Below are positions 10,590 through 19,248 of a DNA stretch of 64,000 nt, one piece after another. This DNA comes from Cyanobacterium stanieri LEGE 03274. GTDB taxonomy: Bacteria; Cyanobacteriota; Cyanobacteriia; Cyanobacteriales; Cyanobacteriaceae. The stretch is from assembly GCF_015207825.1 (NCBI RefSeq), contig NZ_JADEWC010000012.1, forward strand, positions 27,919-91,918, given 5' to 3'. Within the stretch, counting starts at the first letter, position 1, and each line of letters starts with the position of its first letter. A model generated the notes under the pieces. The model was not told where the DNA came from, searched no databases, and saw only the letters and a program-made list of their open reading frames with translations. Made by a program: the position numbers and the translations under genes.

Positions 10590-11228
10590 ATGTTTCTCCA
10601 AGAAAAAGTCAGTGATGATTTGAAACCAGAAGAAAAGTTAATAAGTTTAGAAGAGTTTCTTAACTGGTATCCTGATGGTTTTTATGGTCGATTTGAGTTA
10701 CGTAATGGAGTTATTGTTAAAATGCAACCCACCGGCACCCATGAGCAAGTAGCTGGTTTTATAGCCTCAAAATTATCCGTCTATATCGAACGTTTTAGTT
10801 TGCCCTTGTTTATTCCCCGACAAGGATTAATTAAAGCCATAGATACCGATAAATCTGCTTATATTCCAGACGTGATGGTATTAGACAACGATTGTGTCAA
10901 AAATGATGAACCCATGTGGAAAAAACGCTCGACCATTACTCAGGGAAAAACTGTTAAATTAGCCATAGAAGTTGTTAGCACCAATTGGCAAGATGATTAT
11001 TTAACGAAGTTAGGGGAGTATGAAAAATTAGGAATTGAGGAATATTGGATTATTGATTATTTGGGTTTGGGGGGAAGGCGTTACATTGGCAATCCAAAGC
11101 AACCAACTATTTCTATTTGTCACTTGGTAGAAGATGAATACACTATGGAGTCATTTAAAAATCAAGATGTTATCAAATCTCAGTTGTTTCCTGAACTTAA
11201 TTTAACCGCTGAAAAATTTTCGAGGTAG
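10590..11228 (+). CDS. Uma2-family (DUF820) putative endonuclease
   Basis: This 212-residue protein belongs to the Uma2/DUF820 family, abundant in cyanobacteria and sharing the PD-(D/E)XK nuclease fold; biological targets are unknown. Seen: an N-terminal EEFLNWYPDGFYGRFEL segment, GVIVKMQPTG, the acidic YIPDVMVLD, VKLAIEVVS, and the LGIEEYWIIDYL signature. The ATG at 10590 follows AAAGGAG (10575-10581) by 8 bp, which decides it over a TTG at 10572. The gene sits inside a direct duplication of a neighbouring gene's end (10420-10521 and 11290-11391), so it looks like an acquired or relocated insert. Confidence 0.86.
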   Translation: MFLQEKVSDDLKPEEKLISLEEFLNWYPDGFYGRFELRNGVIVKMQPTGTHEQVAGFIASKLSVYIERFSLPLFIPRQGLIKAIDTDKSAYIPDVMVLDNDCVKNDEPMWKKRSTITQGKTVKLAIEVVSTNWQDDYLTKLGEYEKLGIEEYWIIDYLGLGGRRYIGNPKQPTISICHLVEDEYTMESFKNQDVIKSQLFPELNLTAEKFSR

Positions 11229-11289
11229 GGCAATAATATCTTTTATGGTTTTAAGACATTAAGTATTACAAATTAGGTGTTAGGTAACA

Positions 11290-12033
11290 TTAATGGGCTA
11301 TACCCACAGAGTCAAGATACATATCAATGGCGGTGGTGGTGTCTCCATCAAAGGCAACAGTACCGTTTTTTAACCATATGGTGCGATCGCACAGATCCTT
11401 TACAGACTCCAAACTGTGGGATACAAATAAAATGGTACTACTTTTTTCCCACAGAGATTCAATTCTTTGATGGGATTTTTGAGAAAATCTAGCATCTCCC
11501 ACCGATAACACCTCATCCAAAATTAATATATCAGGTTGCACATCCGTTGCGATCGCAAAACCCAACCTCGCCATCATCCCCGATGACAAACCCTTAACAG
11601 GAATATGAGCATAATCCATTAATTCTGCAAAATCAAGAATTTCAGGGGTTCGAACCTTCATTTCCTGACGAGAATAACCCAACAACACCCCATAAAGAAT
11701 AATATTATCCTGCACCGTCATATCAGGATTAAAACCCGCCCCTAACTCAATCAAAGGAGCAATATTCCCCCTAACCCTCACCGTGCCTTGGGTGGGCGGT
11801 AAAATTCCACAAATAACCTTCAATAAAGTTGACTTTCCCGCACCATTAGAGCCAATAATGCCTATTTTCTGCCCCGACTTGATAGTTAAATCAATATTGT
11901 TTAAAACCCTTTTCTTGCTTGGTTTCGTATATTTACCCTGTAAAAAAGAAAAAATAGTCTTCTTTAAATCATAATTAAATTCCTCTTGGGTTCTTCTCCA
12001 CAACTCTACATTATCTAATCTAATAATTTCCAT
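11290..12033 (-). CDS. ABC-2 type polysaccharide/teichoic-acid-like export ATPase (Wzt/TagH/KpsT family)
   Basis: The 247-residue ATPase couples ATP hydrolysis to export of a surface glycan or glycolipid with the permease encoded just upstream. Seen: Walker A GSNGAGKST (about 62-70), Q-loop, signature LSSGMMARL, Walker B ILILDEVLSVGD, and the switch His in FVSHS. The N-terminal IRLDNVELWRRTQEEFN extension is typical of this export subfamily rather than of drug exporters. There is no C-terminal carbohydrate-binding extension. It lies 33 bp downstream of the permease gene. Its last 33 codons are duplicated at 10420-10521. Confidence 0.88.
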   Translation of the reverse strand: MEIIRLDNVELWRRTQEEFNYDLKKTIFSFLQGKYTKPSKKRVLNNIDLTIKSGQKIGIIGSNGAGKSTLLKVICGILPPTQGTVRVRGNIAPLIELGAGFNPDMTVQDNIILYGVLLGYSRQEMKVRTPEILDFAELMDYAHIPVKGLSSGMMARLGFAIATDVQPDILILDEVLSVGDARFSQKSHQRIESLWEKSSTILFVSHSLESVKDLCDRTIWLKNGTVAFDGDTTTAIDMYLDSVGIAH

Positions 12034-12066
12034 TGATGAGCAAAAATAAAAACATCTAATTTTTGT

Positions 12067-12894
12067 TTAAAGTAAATCAATAAAAGCTGATTTACACCGT
12101 TGAAAAAAGAACCAACCAAAAGCAAGAATAATTATACCACCCAAAAAACTTCTCGCAAAAGATTCCATAGTAGGAATAGTTGATTGTAAACTAATTTCCC
12201 TCAAACTTTCAATGATCGGCACTAAAGGATTAAGGTGTAAAAAAGGTTGTATATTTTCCGGTACAATTTCCGCAGGATAAAACACAGGGCTAGTAATCCA
12301 GAGAATAAAAGTAGCAATTTCGTAAAAATAGCCCAAATCCCGAAAAAATACATATAGGGCAGCCATGAACAACCCAACCCCCGTACATACCAAAACTAAA
12401 GCAAGAAATGGTATTAACAACAAAGGTATATAAAAAATATTCTGGGAATTAACCAAAGTTACAATGGCAAGGAGAGGAAAAGAGCCAACTAAAAATTGAA
12501 ATACATTAACCCCAATCATCGTCAGGGGAAATACAGGCAAAGGTAAACGAATCTTGTTAAGTAAACTTCCATTGGCTACAATACTTCCTAAGGCTTGGCT
12601 AGTAGAACCACTAAAAAAATTAGTAATTAATAACCCTGTAAAAGCAGCCAAGGTATAGTTAATAATCGAATCTCCATAATAGGAAGCAAAGGTAGCCCCG
12701 AAAATAGCTGTATATAATCCCGTCATGGTTAAAGGGTTTAATAATGACCAATATACCCCTAAAAAAGAACCTCTGTAGCGGGTATGGAGATTTTGAGGTA
12801 TCAAAACAGCTAACAATTCTTGGTATCGTTTGGCCGTTGACCAAAAAGATGTTTTTTGTAATACTAGCCAATGCTTTTTGAGAGCTACAACCAT
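12067..12894 (-). CDS. ABC-2 type permease for polysaccharide export (Wzm/TagG/KpsM family)
   Basis: The 275-residue inner-membrane protein has about six hydrophobic segments, the family motif HTRYRGSFLGVYWSLLNPL near residue 37, and a C-terminal run ending in FFFQRCKSAFIDLL. It should form the channel for the ATPase encoded downstream. No glycosyltransferases are adjacent, so the cargo is unknown. It is divergent from prmC. Confidence 0.87.
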   Translation of the reverse strand: MVVALKKHWLVLQKTSFWSTAKRYQELLAVLIPQNLHTRYRGSFLGVYWSLLNPLTMTGLYTAIFGATFASYYGDSIINYTLAAFTGLLITNFFSGSTSQALGSIVANGSLLNKIRLPLPVFPLTMIGVNVFQFLVGSFPLLAIVTLVNSQNIFYIPLLLIPFLALVLVCTGVGLFMAALYVFFRDLGYFYEIATFILWITSPVFYPAEIVPENIQPFLHLNPLVPIIESLREISLQSTIPTMESFARSFLGGIIILAFGWFFFQRCKSAFIDLL

Positions 12895-12958
12895 GAAGTA
12901 ATTTAGTACAAAAGGATTAACGGTGAAAATGTCTGAAAATCATTGTATCTTACATTAG

Positions 12959-12990
12959 GTTAATCTGAGTTCGGGATAAAATTTATAGTC
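12959..12990 (+). repeat. degenerate GAGTTCGGGATAA repeat upstream of prmC
   Basis: Shares the CTGAGTTCGG core with the repeats at 7642 and 8886. The tail ATAAAATTTATAGTC resembles ATATAGTTTATGGTC near 13953, and GAGTTCGGGATAACAT is found inverted at 16969-16994. Confidence 0.5.
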
Positions 12991-13012
12991 TTCAAATTCA
13001 AAATATATTTTT

Positions 13013-13909
13013 ATGGATGAAATAATAATTTCTGGGAAAGATTTATTTTCTTGGTATCAAGAAACAGTTTTCAATGCTAAAAAATACAATATATCCATAG
13101 AAGAATTACATTATCTTTTAGCTGAACTCACCGAATTAGATGCCTTGAGTATTAAATTAAAAAATTATCAATATAGGCAACAAATTTTCAGCCAGAAAAG
13201 TTTATCAGATTTAGCAAAAATATGGCAATTAAGAACCGAAAAAAGATACCCCATTCAATATCTAGTCGGTAAATGTTATTGGCGAGATTTAGAATTAAAA
13301 GTAACCCCCGATGTCTTAATTCCTCGCCCTGAAACTGAATTAATTATTGATATTGCTTTAGAGATTACCAAAGAATATCCTCAACTAAAAACAGGACATT
13401 GGGCTGATTTAGGTACAGGAAGCGGTGCGATCGCCCTTAGCCTAGCCAAAACCTTTCCCCAAGCCACAATCCACGCCATCGATCAAAGCTCCAACGCCCT
13501 CTCAATCGCCACAGAAAACGCCCACAACCTCGGTCTAAAAGAAAAAATCACTTTTCACCACGGAAGTTGGTTTGAACCCATCTCCCATCTTAAATACACC
13601 CTTTCTGGCATACTTTCTAACCCCCCTTACATCCCCTCCCATATAGTCCCAACCCTACAACCAGAAGTTGCCAACCATGAACCAACCAGCGCCCTAGATG
13701 GAGGAAAAGACGGCCTAGAAGACATTAAAATAATTATCAATCAAGCCCCAGAATATTTACAAAAAAACGGACTACTAATCATCGAAATAATGGCAGGACA
13801 AGCCCCCCAAGTATGTAAAATATTAGAATCAAACCATCAATATCACTCCATAAAAACCCATGCCGACTTAGCCAAAATTCCCAGGTTTATCATCGCCCAA
13901 AAACATTGA
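13013..13909 (+). CDS. prmC: release factor glutamine N5-methyltransferase PrmC (HemK)
   Basis: Methylates the GGQ glutamine of peptide-chain release factors RF1 and RF2. The 298 residues have an N-terminal helical RF-binding domain (about 1-95, including QYLVGKCYWRDLEL) and a SAM Rossmann domain with RPETE, motif I LGTGSGAIALSLA, and the catalytic NPPY (SNPPYIPSHI near 202). The length is slightly above the roughly 280 usual for the family. It is monocistronic, with a repeat-filled spacer on each side. Confidence 0.94.
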   Translation: MDEIIISGKDLFSWYQETVFNAKKYNISIEELHYLLAELTELDALSIKLKNYQYRQQIFSQKSLSDLAKIWQLRTEKRYPIQYLVGKCYWRDLELKVTPDVLIPRPETELIIDIALEITKEYPQLKTGHWADLGTGSGAIALSLAKTFPQATIHAIDQSSNALSIATENAHNLGLKEKITFHHGSWFEPISHLKYTLSGILSNPPYIPSHIVPTLQPEVANHEPTSALDGGKDGLEDIKIIINQAPEYLQKNGLLIIEIMAGQAPQVCKILESNHQYHSIKTHADLAKIPRFIIAQKH

Positions 13910-14276
13910 ATTTCATCAAAGTGTTAAATTTCCCAACTTAACTTGAATTCAGGATATAGTTTATGGTCTTAGGTATCAACTATCAGATATTAGGTGAAAG
14001 AATTTACCTAGAAATGTATTTATACAGACTCACTGAATCAAAATATACTTTAGTTCAATTTATTGAACAAAGTACCATTAGCCTTGTAATTCATTACAAG
14101 GTGGGGCAACTGACATATTAACAAATATATAATATCCCCATGAACTCAACAGATCACCTCAAATCTTGATTAAGAATAGGTTAAAGAAAATAATCGGAAA
14201 AACATTAAACAATGGTAAAATGAAACAGAGAATAACTATCACCCGAGCCGAGTAAGTAGGAAGAGAAAAGTTAAAC
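13910..14276. other. spacer between prmC and purF with repeats
   Basis: Contains a degenerate GAATTCAGGATATAG element (about 13943-13970) and two-hairpin repeat copy 2 (14035-14107). The last 150 bp form the purF leader, including CCCGAGCCGAGTAAGTAGG at about 14243-14261. No gene is seen. Confidence 0.6.
14035..14107 (+). repeat. two-hairpin dispersed repeat, copy 2
   Basis: Hairpin 1 is GTTCAATTTATTGAAC (14053-14068). Hairpin 2 is CCTTGTAATTCATTACAAGG (14082-14101), a perfect stem in which a T-A pair replaces the G-C pair of copies 3-5. Joined by a linker ending in CATTAG. Confidence 0.9.
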
Positions 14277-15722
14277 ATGAACTCTAACCATCAACTAGAA
14301 TACCGTCCAGATAAACCAGAAGAAGCCTGTGGTGTATTTGGTATTTATGCCCCCGAAGAAAACGTCGCCAAATTAACCTATTTTGGACTTTATGCCCTAC
14401 AACACCGAGGACAAGAATCCGCAGGAATCGCCACCTTTGACGGGGAAAACTGCTATTGTTACAAAGACATGGGCTTAGTCTCCCAAGTATTTAACGAATC
14501 CATTCTCTCCAACCTTGCCGGACAAATAGCCGTAGGCCATACCCGTTATTCCACCACAGGATCAAGTTTACAAGCCAACGCTCAACCAGCAGTAATTGAC
14601 ACAAGGCTGGGTAAATTAGCCCTTGCCCATAACGGTAACCTCGTTAACGCCGTTGATTTGCGCACCGAATTAATTAAAAGAGATTGTCAGTTTATCACCA
14701 CCACCGATTCAGAAATGATCGCTATCATGATTGGTAGTGAAGTAGATAAAGGCAAAGACTGGTTAGACGCTTCCATTAGTGCCTTTTCTTGGTGTAAAGG
14801 AGCTTATAGCCTTGTCATCGGTACACCCCAAGGGATTATCGGTGCAAGGGATGCTAACGGTATTCGTCCCCTAGTCATTGGTGCATTACAAGAAGAAAAT
14901 ACCACCCGTTACGTTTTAGCATCGGAAACCTGTGCGCTCGACATCATTGGAGCAGAATATGTTAGAGATGTTGAACCAGGAGAATTAGTTTGGATTACCG
15001 ATGAGGGTTTATCCTCCTATCATTGGGCAACCCCTGAACACAAATTATGTGTCTTTGAAATGATTTATTTTGCCCGTCCCGATAGTATCATGGGTAATGA
15101 AAGTTTATATGCCTATCGTCTCAGATTAGGGGAACAACTGGCCAAAGAATCCCTCGTAGATGTAGATTTAGTCATGGGTGTACCCGATTCAGGAATCCCC
15201 GCTGCGATCGGCTATTCTCGTCAAAGTGGCATTACCTACCAGGAAGGATTAATAAAAAATCGTTACGTAGGCAGAACATTTATTCAACCAACCCAACATA
15301 TGAGGGAACATGGTATCAGAATGAAACTTAATCCCCTCAAGGATGTCTTGGAAGATAAAAGAATTTTGATTATTGATGATTCCATCGTTAGGGGTACAAC
15401 TAGCCGTAAAATTGTCAGGGCTTTGAGGGATGCAGGGGCAAAAGAAGTACATATGAAAATTTCTTCTCCTCCCGTTACCCATCCTTGTTTTTATGGTATC
15501 GATACCGATAGTCAAGATCACCTCATCGCGGCTAAAATGTCGGTGAAAGAAATTGAAAAACAAATTGAAGTCGATTCCCTAACTTATCTTTCTGAAGAGG
15601 GTATGTTGAAGGTAACAAAGGAAAATCCTTTACATTTTTGTACTGCTTGTTTTAATGGTAATTATCCCATTACTATTCCTGATGAAATTAAACGTTCTAA
15701 ATTAGTTTTAGAAAAAGCCTAG
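14277..15722 (+). CDS. purF: amidophosphoribosyltransferase, first step of purine synthesis
   Basis: Converts PRPP and glutamine to 5-phosphoribosylamine. The 481 residues have a short propeptide ending EEA, so that Cys18 of ACGVFG becomes the N-terminal nucleophile after processing. They also have GHTRYSTTG in the glutaminase domain and the PRPP loop ILIIDDSIVRGTTS. Four cysteines (in KLCVFE, HPCFYG and CTAC) match the [4Fe-4S] ligands of the Bacillus-type enzyme, so this is the iron-sulfur, oxygen-sensitive form. The start is fixed by propeptide length. The later pathway gene purM is about 21 kb away. Confidence 0.97.
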   Translation: MNSNHQLEYRPDKPEEACGVFGIYAPEENVAKLTYFGLYALQHRGQESAGIATFDGENCYCYKDMGLVSQVFNESILSNLAGQIAVGHTRYSTTGSSLQANAQPAVIDTRLGKLALAHNGNLVNAVDLRTELIKRDCQFITTTDSEMIAIMIGSEVDKGKDWLDASISAFSWCKGAYSLVIGTPQGIIGARDANGIRPLVIGALQEENTTRYVLASETCALDIIGAEYVRDVEPGELVWITDEGLSSYHWATPEHKLCVFEMIYFARPDSIMGNESLYAYRLRLGEQLAKESLVDVDLVMGVPDSGIPAAIGYSRQSGITYQEGLIKNRYVGRTFIQPTQHMREHGIRMKLNPLKDVLEDKRILIIDDSIVRGTTSRKIVRALRDAGAKEVHMKISSPPVTHPCFYGIDTDSQDHLIAAKMSVKEIEKQIEVDSLTYLSEEGMLKVTKENPLHFCTACFNGNYPITIPDEIKRSKLVLEKA

Positions 15723-15765
15723 TACCATTTATTAATGATAGATAATTGATAATACCAAAGGCCAT

Positions 15766-15810
15766 ATATCAAGTCCCTTTGATTACTTATAAATTAGCAA
15801 TATCAATATC
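15766..15810 (+). repeat. 45-bp left flank of two-hairpin repeat copy 3
   Basis: Shares ATATCAAGTCC and AAATTAGCAATATCAATAT with 18943-18986. Here it runs straight into the first hairpin at 15814; at the other site about 140 bp intervene. Confidence 0.8.
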
Positions 15811-15869
15811 TTAGTTCAATAAATTGAACGAACTATCGTTAGCCGTGTAATTCATTACACGGTAGGGCT
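15803..15869 (+). repeat. two-hairpin dispersed repeat, copy 3
   Basis: Hairpin 1 is GTTCAATAAATTGAAC (15814-15829). Hairpin 2 is CCGTGTAATTCATTACACGG (15843-15862). It lies between purF and the PD-(D/E)XK gene. Confidence 0.9.
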
Positions 15870-15925
15870 GCTCGAAGTTGATAGAATATACCCACAGCAA
15901 AAAACATTAAGGATGTTATATCATC

Positions 15926-16714
15926 GTGAAAATTTATCAATCCTTATCACAAAACCATCTCAACCTCTTTGAAACTTGCCCTCCATTATTTCAAAAAAAA
16001 TATTTAGAACAAATTAGTTTTCTCCCCAGTGTTATCCAAGAAGAAAGAAGCGAATGGGGAAAAAAGTTTCATCTTTTAATGCAACAATATAATCTTGGCT
16101 TACCCCTAGATAATTTTGATTATGATGACGTTACCTTTCAACAATCTTTACAAGCATTAATTGCCGAGACTCAGAATATTTGGACATCTTCTGAGGTGTT
16201 ATCACGGGAAGCAGAATATAAATTGCAATTAAAGTTTAATAATTATATTTTTACCGTTATTTATGACCTCTTAATTTTATACAAAGACCGAGGGATTATT
16301 TATGATTGGAAAACATTTTTACAACCTGAAAATGAAAAGAAGCTAATTAATAATTGGCAAACAAAATTATATCTATACGTATTAACAGAGAAGATGAATT
16401 ATAAACCTTCTCAATTAAGTATAACTTATTGGTTTGTTAAGTTACCCCATAAAACTCAGAGTCTGACGATTAAATATAATGAAGTGATGCACAAAAAAAA
16501 TCGTCAAGAGATAGAAAATATAGTTAATCAAATAGATAAGTCTTTGAGTCATTATCTTAAGAATAATGTTGATTTTGACCATGTTGCAAATTGTCAAAAA
16601 AAATGTCCTTATTATCAATCATTAATAGAAAATAATTTAATTAATAATTCAACTGACAAACTTGATCATTTACCCGATGACTTAGAGGAAATAAAAGAAA
16701 TAAATCCTTTCTAA
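15926..16714 (+). CDS. PD-(D/E)XK nuclease superfamily protein (RecB C-terminal/Cas4-like)
   Basis: The 262-residue protein has the marks of the RecB-like nuclease fold: an N-terminal SQNHLNLFETCP segment, a GKKFH helix near residue 46, EAEYKL, and a catalytic DWK in IIYDWKTF near residue 134. Cysteines at 18 and in NCQKKCPYY (about 223-228) resemble the iron-sulfur clamp of AddB/Cas4-type nucleases, but a fourth Cys is not obvious. The GTG start at 15926 follows AAGGA by about 12 bp; an ATG at 15912 is out of frame. There are no cas genes nearby. It is probably a DNA-processing enzyme of unknown pathway. Confidence 0.78.
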   Translation: MKIYQSLSQNHLNLFETCPPLFQKKYLEQISFLPSVIQEERSEWGKKFHLLMQQYNLGLPLDNFDYDDVTFQQSLQALIAETQNIWTSSEVLSREAEYKLQLKFNNYIFTVIYDLLILYKDRGIIYDWKTFLQPENEKKLINNWQTKLYLYVLTEKMNYKPSQLSITYWFVKLPHKTQSLTIKYNEVMHKKNRQEIENIVNQIDKSLSHYLKNNVDFDHVANCQKKCPYYQSLIENNLINNSTDKLDHLPDDLEEIKEINPF

Positions 16715-16824
16715 TTTTACATAGCTATACGAAAGGTGAAGTCATGGAAAAAGTTGATTATGGACAATAATTAGGTTTTACTATCTTGATGTTGTATCTA
16801 TTTATAATCTCAATTCGGTAATAA

Positions 16825-16920
16825 TTATGAGTATCCTTTAGTATCACGCTTGACGGTGAAAAGTTTACGCCAGTTTTCAAATTGCTCAATAACACCAAGA
16901 AATGGTGAAAAATATTCTTC
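16825..16920 (-). pseudogene. possible 3' remnant of an unidentified gene
   Basis: On the minus strand 31 codons plus a TAA stop read as a plausible protein C-terminus, including PFLGVIEQFENWRKLF and ending KRDTKGYS. The frame is cut by TGA exactly where the 7-bp repeat array starts. No family was recognised; chance reading is possible. Confidence 0.3.
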
Positions 16921-16921
16921 T

Positions 16922-16960
16922 CACTATTGCCCATTGCCGATTCCCTATTCCCTGCCTTAA
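16922..16960. repeat. degenerate heptamer array (STRR-like)
   Basis: On the minus strand the units read GGCAGGG, AATAGGG, AATCGGC, AATGGGC, AATAGTG, i.e. period 7. Short tandem heptamers of this kind are known in cyanobacterial genomes (STRR sequences). Similar words occur near 5958 and 19030. Confidence 0.6.
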
Positions 16961-16968
16961 CTAAAAAA

Positions 16969-16994
16969 TGTTATCCCGAACTCATGTTATTTAT
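16969..16994 (-). repeat. inverted copy of GAGTTCGGGATAA repeat
   Basis: On the minus strand reads ATGAGTTCGGGATAACAT, close to 12965-12982 on the plus strand. Confidence 0.45.
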
Positions 16995-17451
16995 AACTAT
17001 ATTTTTGCCAAAATATGATTATTTGTGTGTATTTTTTGACAAATTTACTCCTTTAAAAATCTTATTTGTCAGATGATTCATCACAGCGCACCTTAATTAT
17101 TAAGAATAATGAATAGAATTTTAAAATATTCTTTAAAGTACGACAAAATTAGAACTAATCCTATACCATTAAGATAAATACACCTGTCAAAGATTATAAA
17201 AAGATCGAAGCAAAATATCAAACTATTGTCCCTTTTATTCCCCTCGACAATTAGGAGGAATGATTTAAAATAAACCTGAAATAACATTTCCATAGGTGAA
17301 AGCCTTAGCAACTTGTTATTTAAAAATAAATAAATCAAAAATAGGGTTTTTTTACTATTCCAAATTTTCAGCCATAATTAAGAAAATTAACACCTTTTGA
17401 TCTTGACTTTGACACCAATATTAAGAACAACATAAACCAAAAGAAACAAAT

Positions 17452-18936
17452 ATGGGTAAACCAACAGGATTTTTAGAATTTGCCAGAGAATTACCAGTCG
17501 ATAAACCCCCCCTCGAAAGAATTAAAAATTGGGATGAATTTCATTTACATCTACCCGAAGAAAACTTAAAAAATCAGGGCGCAAGATGTATGGATTGCGG
17601 AACGCCCTTTTGTCATACAGGGGAATTAATTAGTGGCATGGCCAGCGGTTGCCCTGTGAATAACTTAATTCCCGAATGGAATGATTTAATCTATCGTGGG
17701 TTATGGGAAGAAGCATTAGAAAGACTTCATAAAACCAATAATTTCCCAGAATTTACGGGAAGGGTATGCCCTGCACCCTGTGAGGGCTCTTGTGTTTTAG
17801 GTATCAATAACCCCCCTGTCACCATCAAAAACATTGAATGTAGTATCATTGACCATGGTTGGGAGCAAGGTTGGGTAACTGCTAATCCCCCTGAAAAAAG
17901 GACGGGCAAAAAAGTTGCGGTGGTTGGCTCTGGCCCTGCGGGATTGAGTGCGGCGGCTCAGTTAAATAAGGCAGGCCATTGGGTGACGGTATATGAGAAG
18001 GGCGATCGCCCCGGGGGCCTTTTGATGTATGGTATTCCTAACATGAAACTAGATAAAGAAAAGGTAGTCATGCGCCGCATTAAAGTCTTAGAAGAAGAAG
18101 GCATTAAATTTATTTGTAATACCGAAATCGGTAAAGATATAAGCGCCGAAGCATTAGTTAAAGAAAACGACGCTGTTATCCTGTGCATTGGGGCAGGAAA
18201 ACCAAGGGATTTACCCATAGAAGGTCGCAATCTCAACGGAATTCACTTCGCCATGGACTTCCTCACCGCCAACACCAAAGCACTGTTAGACGCCAATCCA
18301 GAAGGGTTAATTTCGGCCCAAGGAAAAGACGTGGTTATCATCGGTGGTGGTGATACGGGTACAGATTGCGTTGGTACATCTGTTCGCCATGGTTGTACCG
18401 CAGTAACTCAACTAGAGATTATGCCCAAACCCCCAGAAATGAGGGCAAAAAATAATCCTTGGCCTGAGTATCCAAAAATTTATCGTCTCGATTATGGGCA
18501 AGAAGAAGCCGCCGCCAAGTTTGGAGATGACCCCCGTTTTTACACCACCACCGCCACCAAATTTGAAGGAGATGACCATGGTAACGTTAAGGCAGTTCAT
18601 ACCGTGCAGGTGGAGTGGCAACGCAACCAAGATGGTCGTTTTATTCCTAACCCCATAGAAGGAACAGAAAAAGTTATCCCTGCACAGTTAGTGTTACTCG
18701 CCATGGGTTTCTTAGGGCCTGAACAATTTTTATTGGATCAAATGGGCTTAGAGAAGGATCACCGTAGTAATATTAAAGCCGATTATGATGATTATACTAC
18801 GAGCATTGCCAATGTTTTCGCCGCTGGGGATTGTCGTCGGGGTCAAAGTCTTGTGGTTTGGGCTTTTAACGAAGGTCGTGGGGTGGCTCAAAAGTGCGAT
18901 CGCTTCTTAATGGGTTACAGCGATTTACCAAATTAA
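17452..18936 (+). CDS. gltD: glutamate synthase small (beta) subunit
   Basis: The NAD(P)H-oxidising flavoprotein subunit of glutamate synthase, passing electrons to the large subunit in ammonium assimilation. At 494 residues it is full length. Seen: N-terminal iron-sulfur cysteines (CMDCGTPFC near 48-56, [15 protein letters not shown] near 104), FAD-binding [13 protein letters not shown] near 163, NAD(P)-binding GGGDTGTDC near 300, and C-terminal [16 protein letters not shown]. The large subunit gene is not in the window. The adjacent purF and nearby pipX are also nitrogen-related, but no operon links them. Confidence 0.96.
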   Translation: MGKPTGFLEFARELPVDKPPLERIKNWDEFHLHLPEENLKNQGARCMDCGTPFCHTGELISGMASGCPVNNLIPEWNDLIYRGLWEEALERLHKTNNFPEFTGRVCPAPCEGSCVLGINNPPVTIKNIECSIIDHGWEQGWVTANPPEKRTGKKVAVVGSGPAGLSAAAQLNKAGHWVTVYEKGDRPGGLLMYGIPNMKLDKEKVVMRRIKVLEEEGIKFICNTEIGKDISAEALVKENDAVILCIGAGKPRDLPIEGRNLNGIHFAMDFLTANTKALLDANPEGLISAQGKDVVIIGGGDTGTDCVGTSVRHGCTAVTQLEIMPKPPEMRAKNNPWPEYPKIYRLDYGQEEAAAKFGDDPRFYTTTATKFEGDDHGNVKAVHTVQVEWQRNQDGRFIPNPIEGTEKVIPAQLVLLAMGFLGPEQFLLDQMGLEKDHRSNIKADYDDYTTSIANVFAAGDCRRGQSLVVWAFNEGRGVAQKCDRFLMGYSDLPN

Positions 18937-18942
18937 ATTATA

Positions 18943-18986
18943 ATATCAAGTCCGCTTAATCACTTACAAATTAGCAATATCAATAT
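18943..18986 (+). repeat. left flank of two-hairpin repeat copy 4, separated from its hairpins
   Basis: About 38 of 44 bases match 15766-15810. At 15 kb this flank abuts hairpin 1; here the hairpins start about 140 bp later, at 19128. Confidence 0.75.
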
Positions 18987-19040
18987 TTGGCGTTGGTGAA
19001 TTAAGGTATGATTTTTGATTGAGGGAGGAAACGGGGAACA

Positions 19041-19120
19041 GGCAATAGTGATACTATTTTAATGTCTTAATTTCTAGTGTTATTCAATTATATTTCACAC
19101 CATGATTAAGCAATGCCCAA
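19041..19120 (+). repeat. dispersed repeat B, copy 1 (inside a two-hairpin repeat)
   Basis: Contains TTTCTAG...CAATTATATTTCA...TGATTAAGCAATGCC, shared with 38886-38967 and 52126-52207. Weaker similarity extends upstream as GTGATA-TATTTT. Confidence 0.7.
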
Positions 19121-19181
19121 TATTTTAGTTCAATAAATTGAACGAACTACCATTAGCCGTGTAATTCATTACACGGTGTGG
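19117..19181 (+). repeat. two-hairpin dispersed repeat, copy 4
   Basis: Hairpin 1 is GTTCAATAAATTGAAC (19128-19143); hairpin 2 is CCGTGTAATTCATTACACGG (19157-19176). Stems identical to copy 3. Confidence 0.9.
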
Positions 19182-19231
19182 CAAGTGCGAAGATACAATC
19201 TATTTATAACGAATTACCCAATTAAATATAG

Positions 19232-19248
19232 GGTGGGCATTGCCCACC
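19232..19248. terminator. GGTGGGC-ATT-GCCCACC hairpin between convergent gltD and por
   Basis: Perfect 7-bp GC-rich stem with a 3-base loop. The same hairpin recurs at 42854-42872 and 50318-50334, each just past a gene's 3' end. No long T tract follows, so a terminator role is inferred from position. Confidence 0.5.

Larger units (their letters stand above)
16715..17451. other. 737-bp spacer upstream of gltD with remnants
   Basis: Contains a possible gene remnant (16825-16920), an adjoining heptamer array (16922-16960), an inverted GAGTTCGG repeat (16969-16994), then AT-rich sequence. A possible minus-strand reading frame at 17093-17338 is low complexity (Phe/Leu/Ile-rich) and not believed. 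The gltD promoter must lie in the last few hundred bases but no clear motif was identified. Confidence 0.55.

Noticed and set aside
14230..14272. Possible glutamine riboswitch before purF
   Set aside because: GAGTAAGTAGG loosely recalls the GGAAGUAGG core, but I could not form the closing CGUUC/GAACG stem or the other conserved bases. A covariance search with the glnA RNA model would decide.
17093..17338. Minus-strand 81-codon reading frame upstream of gltD
   Set aside because: Composition is Phe/Leu/Ile-rich with no domain, no ribosome binding site, and it lies in AT-rich spacer where such frames arise by chance.
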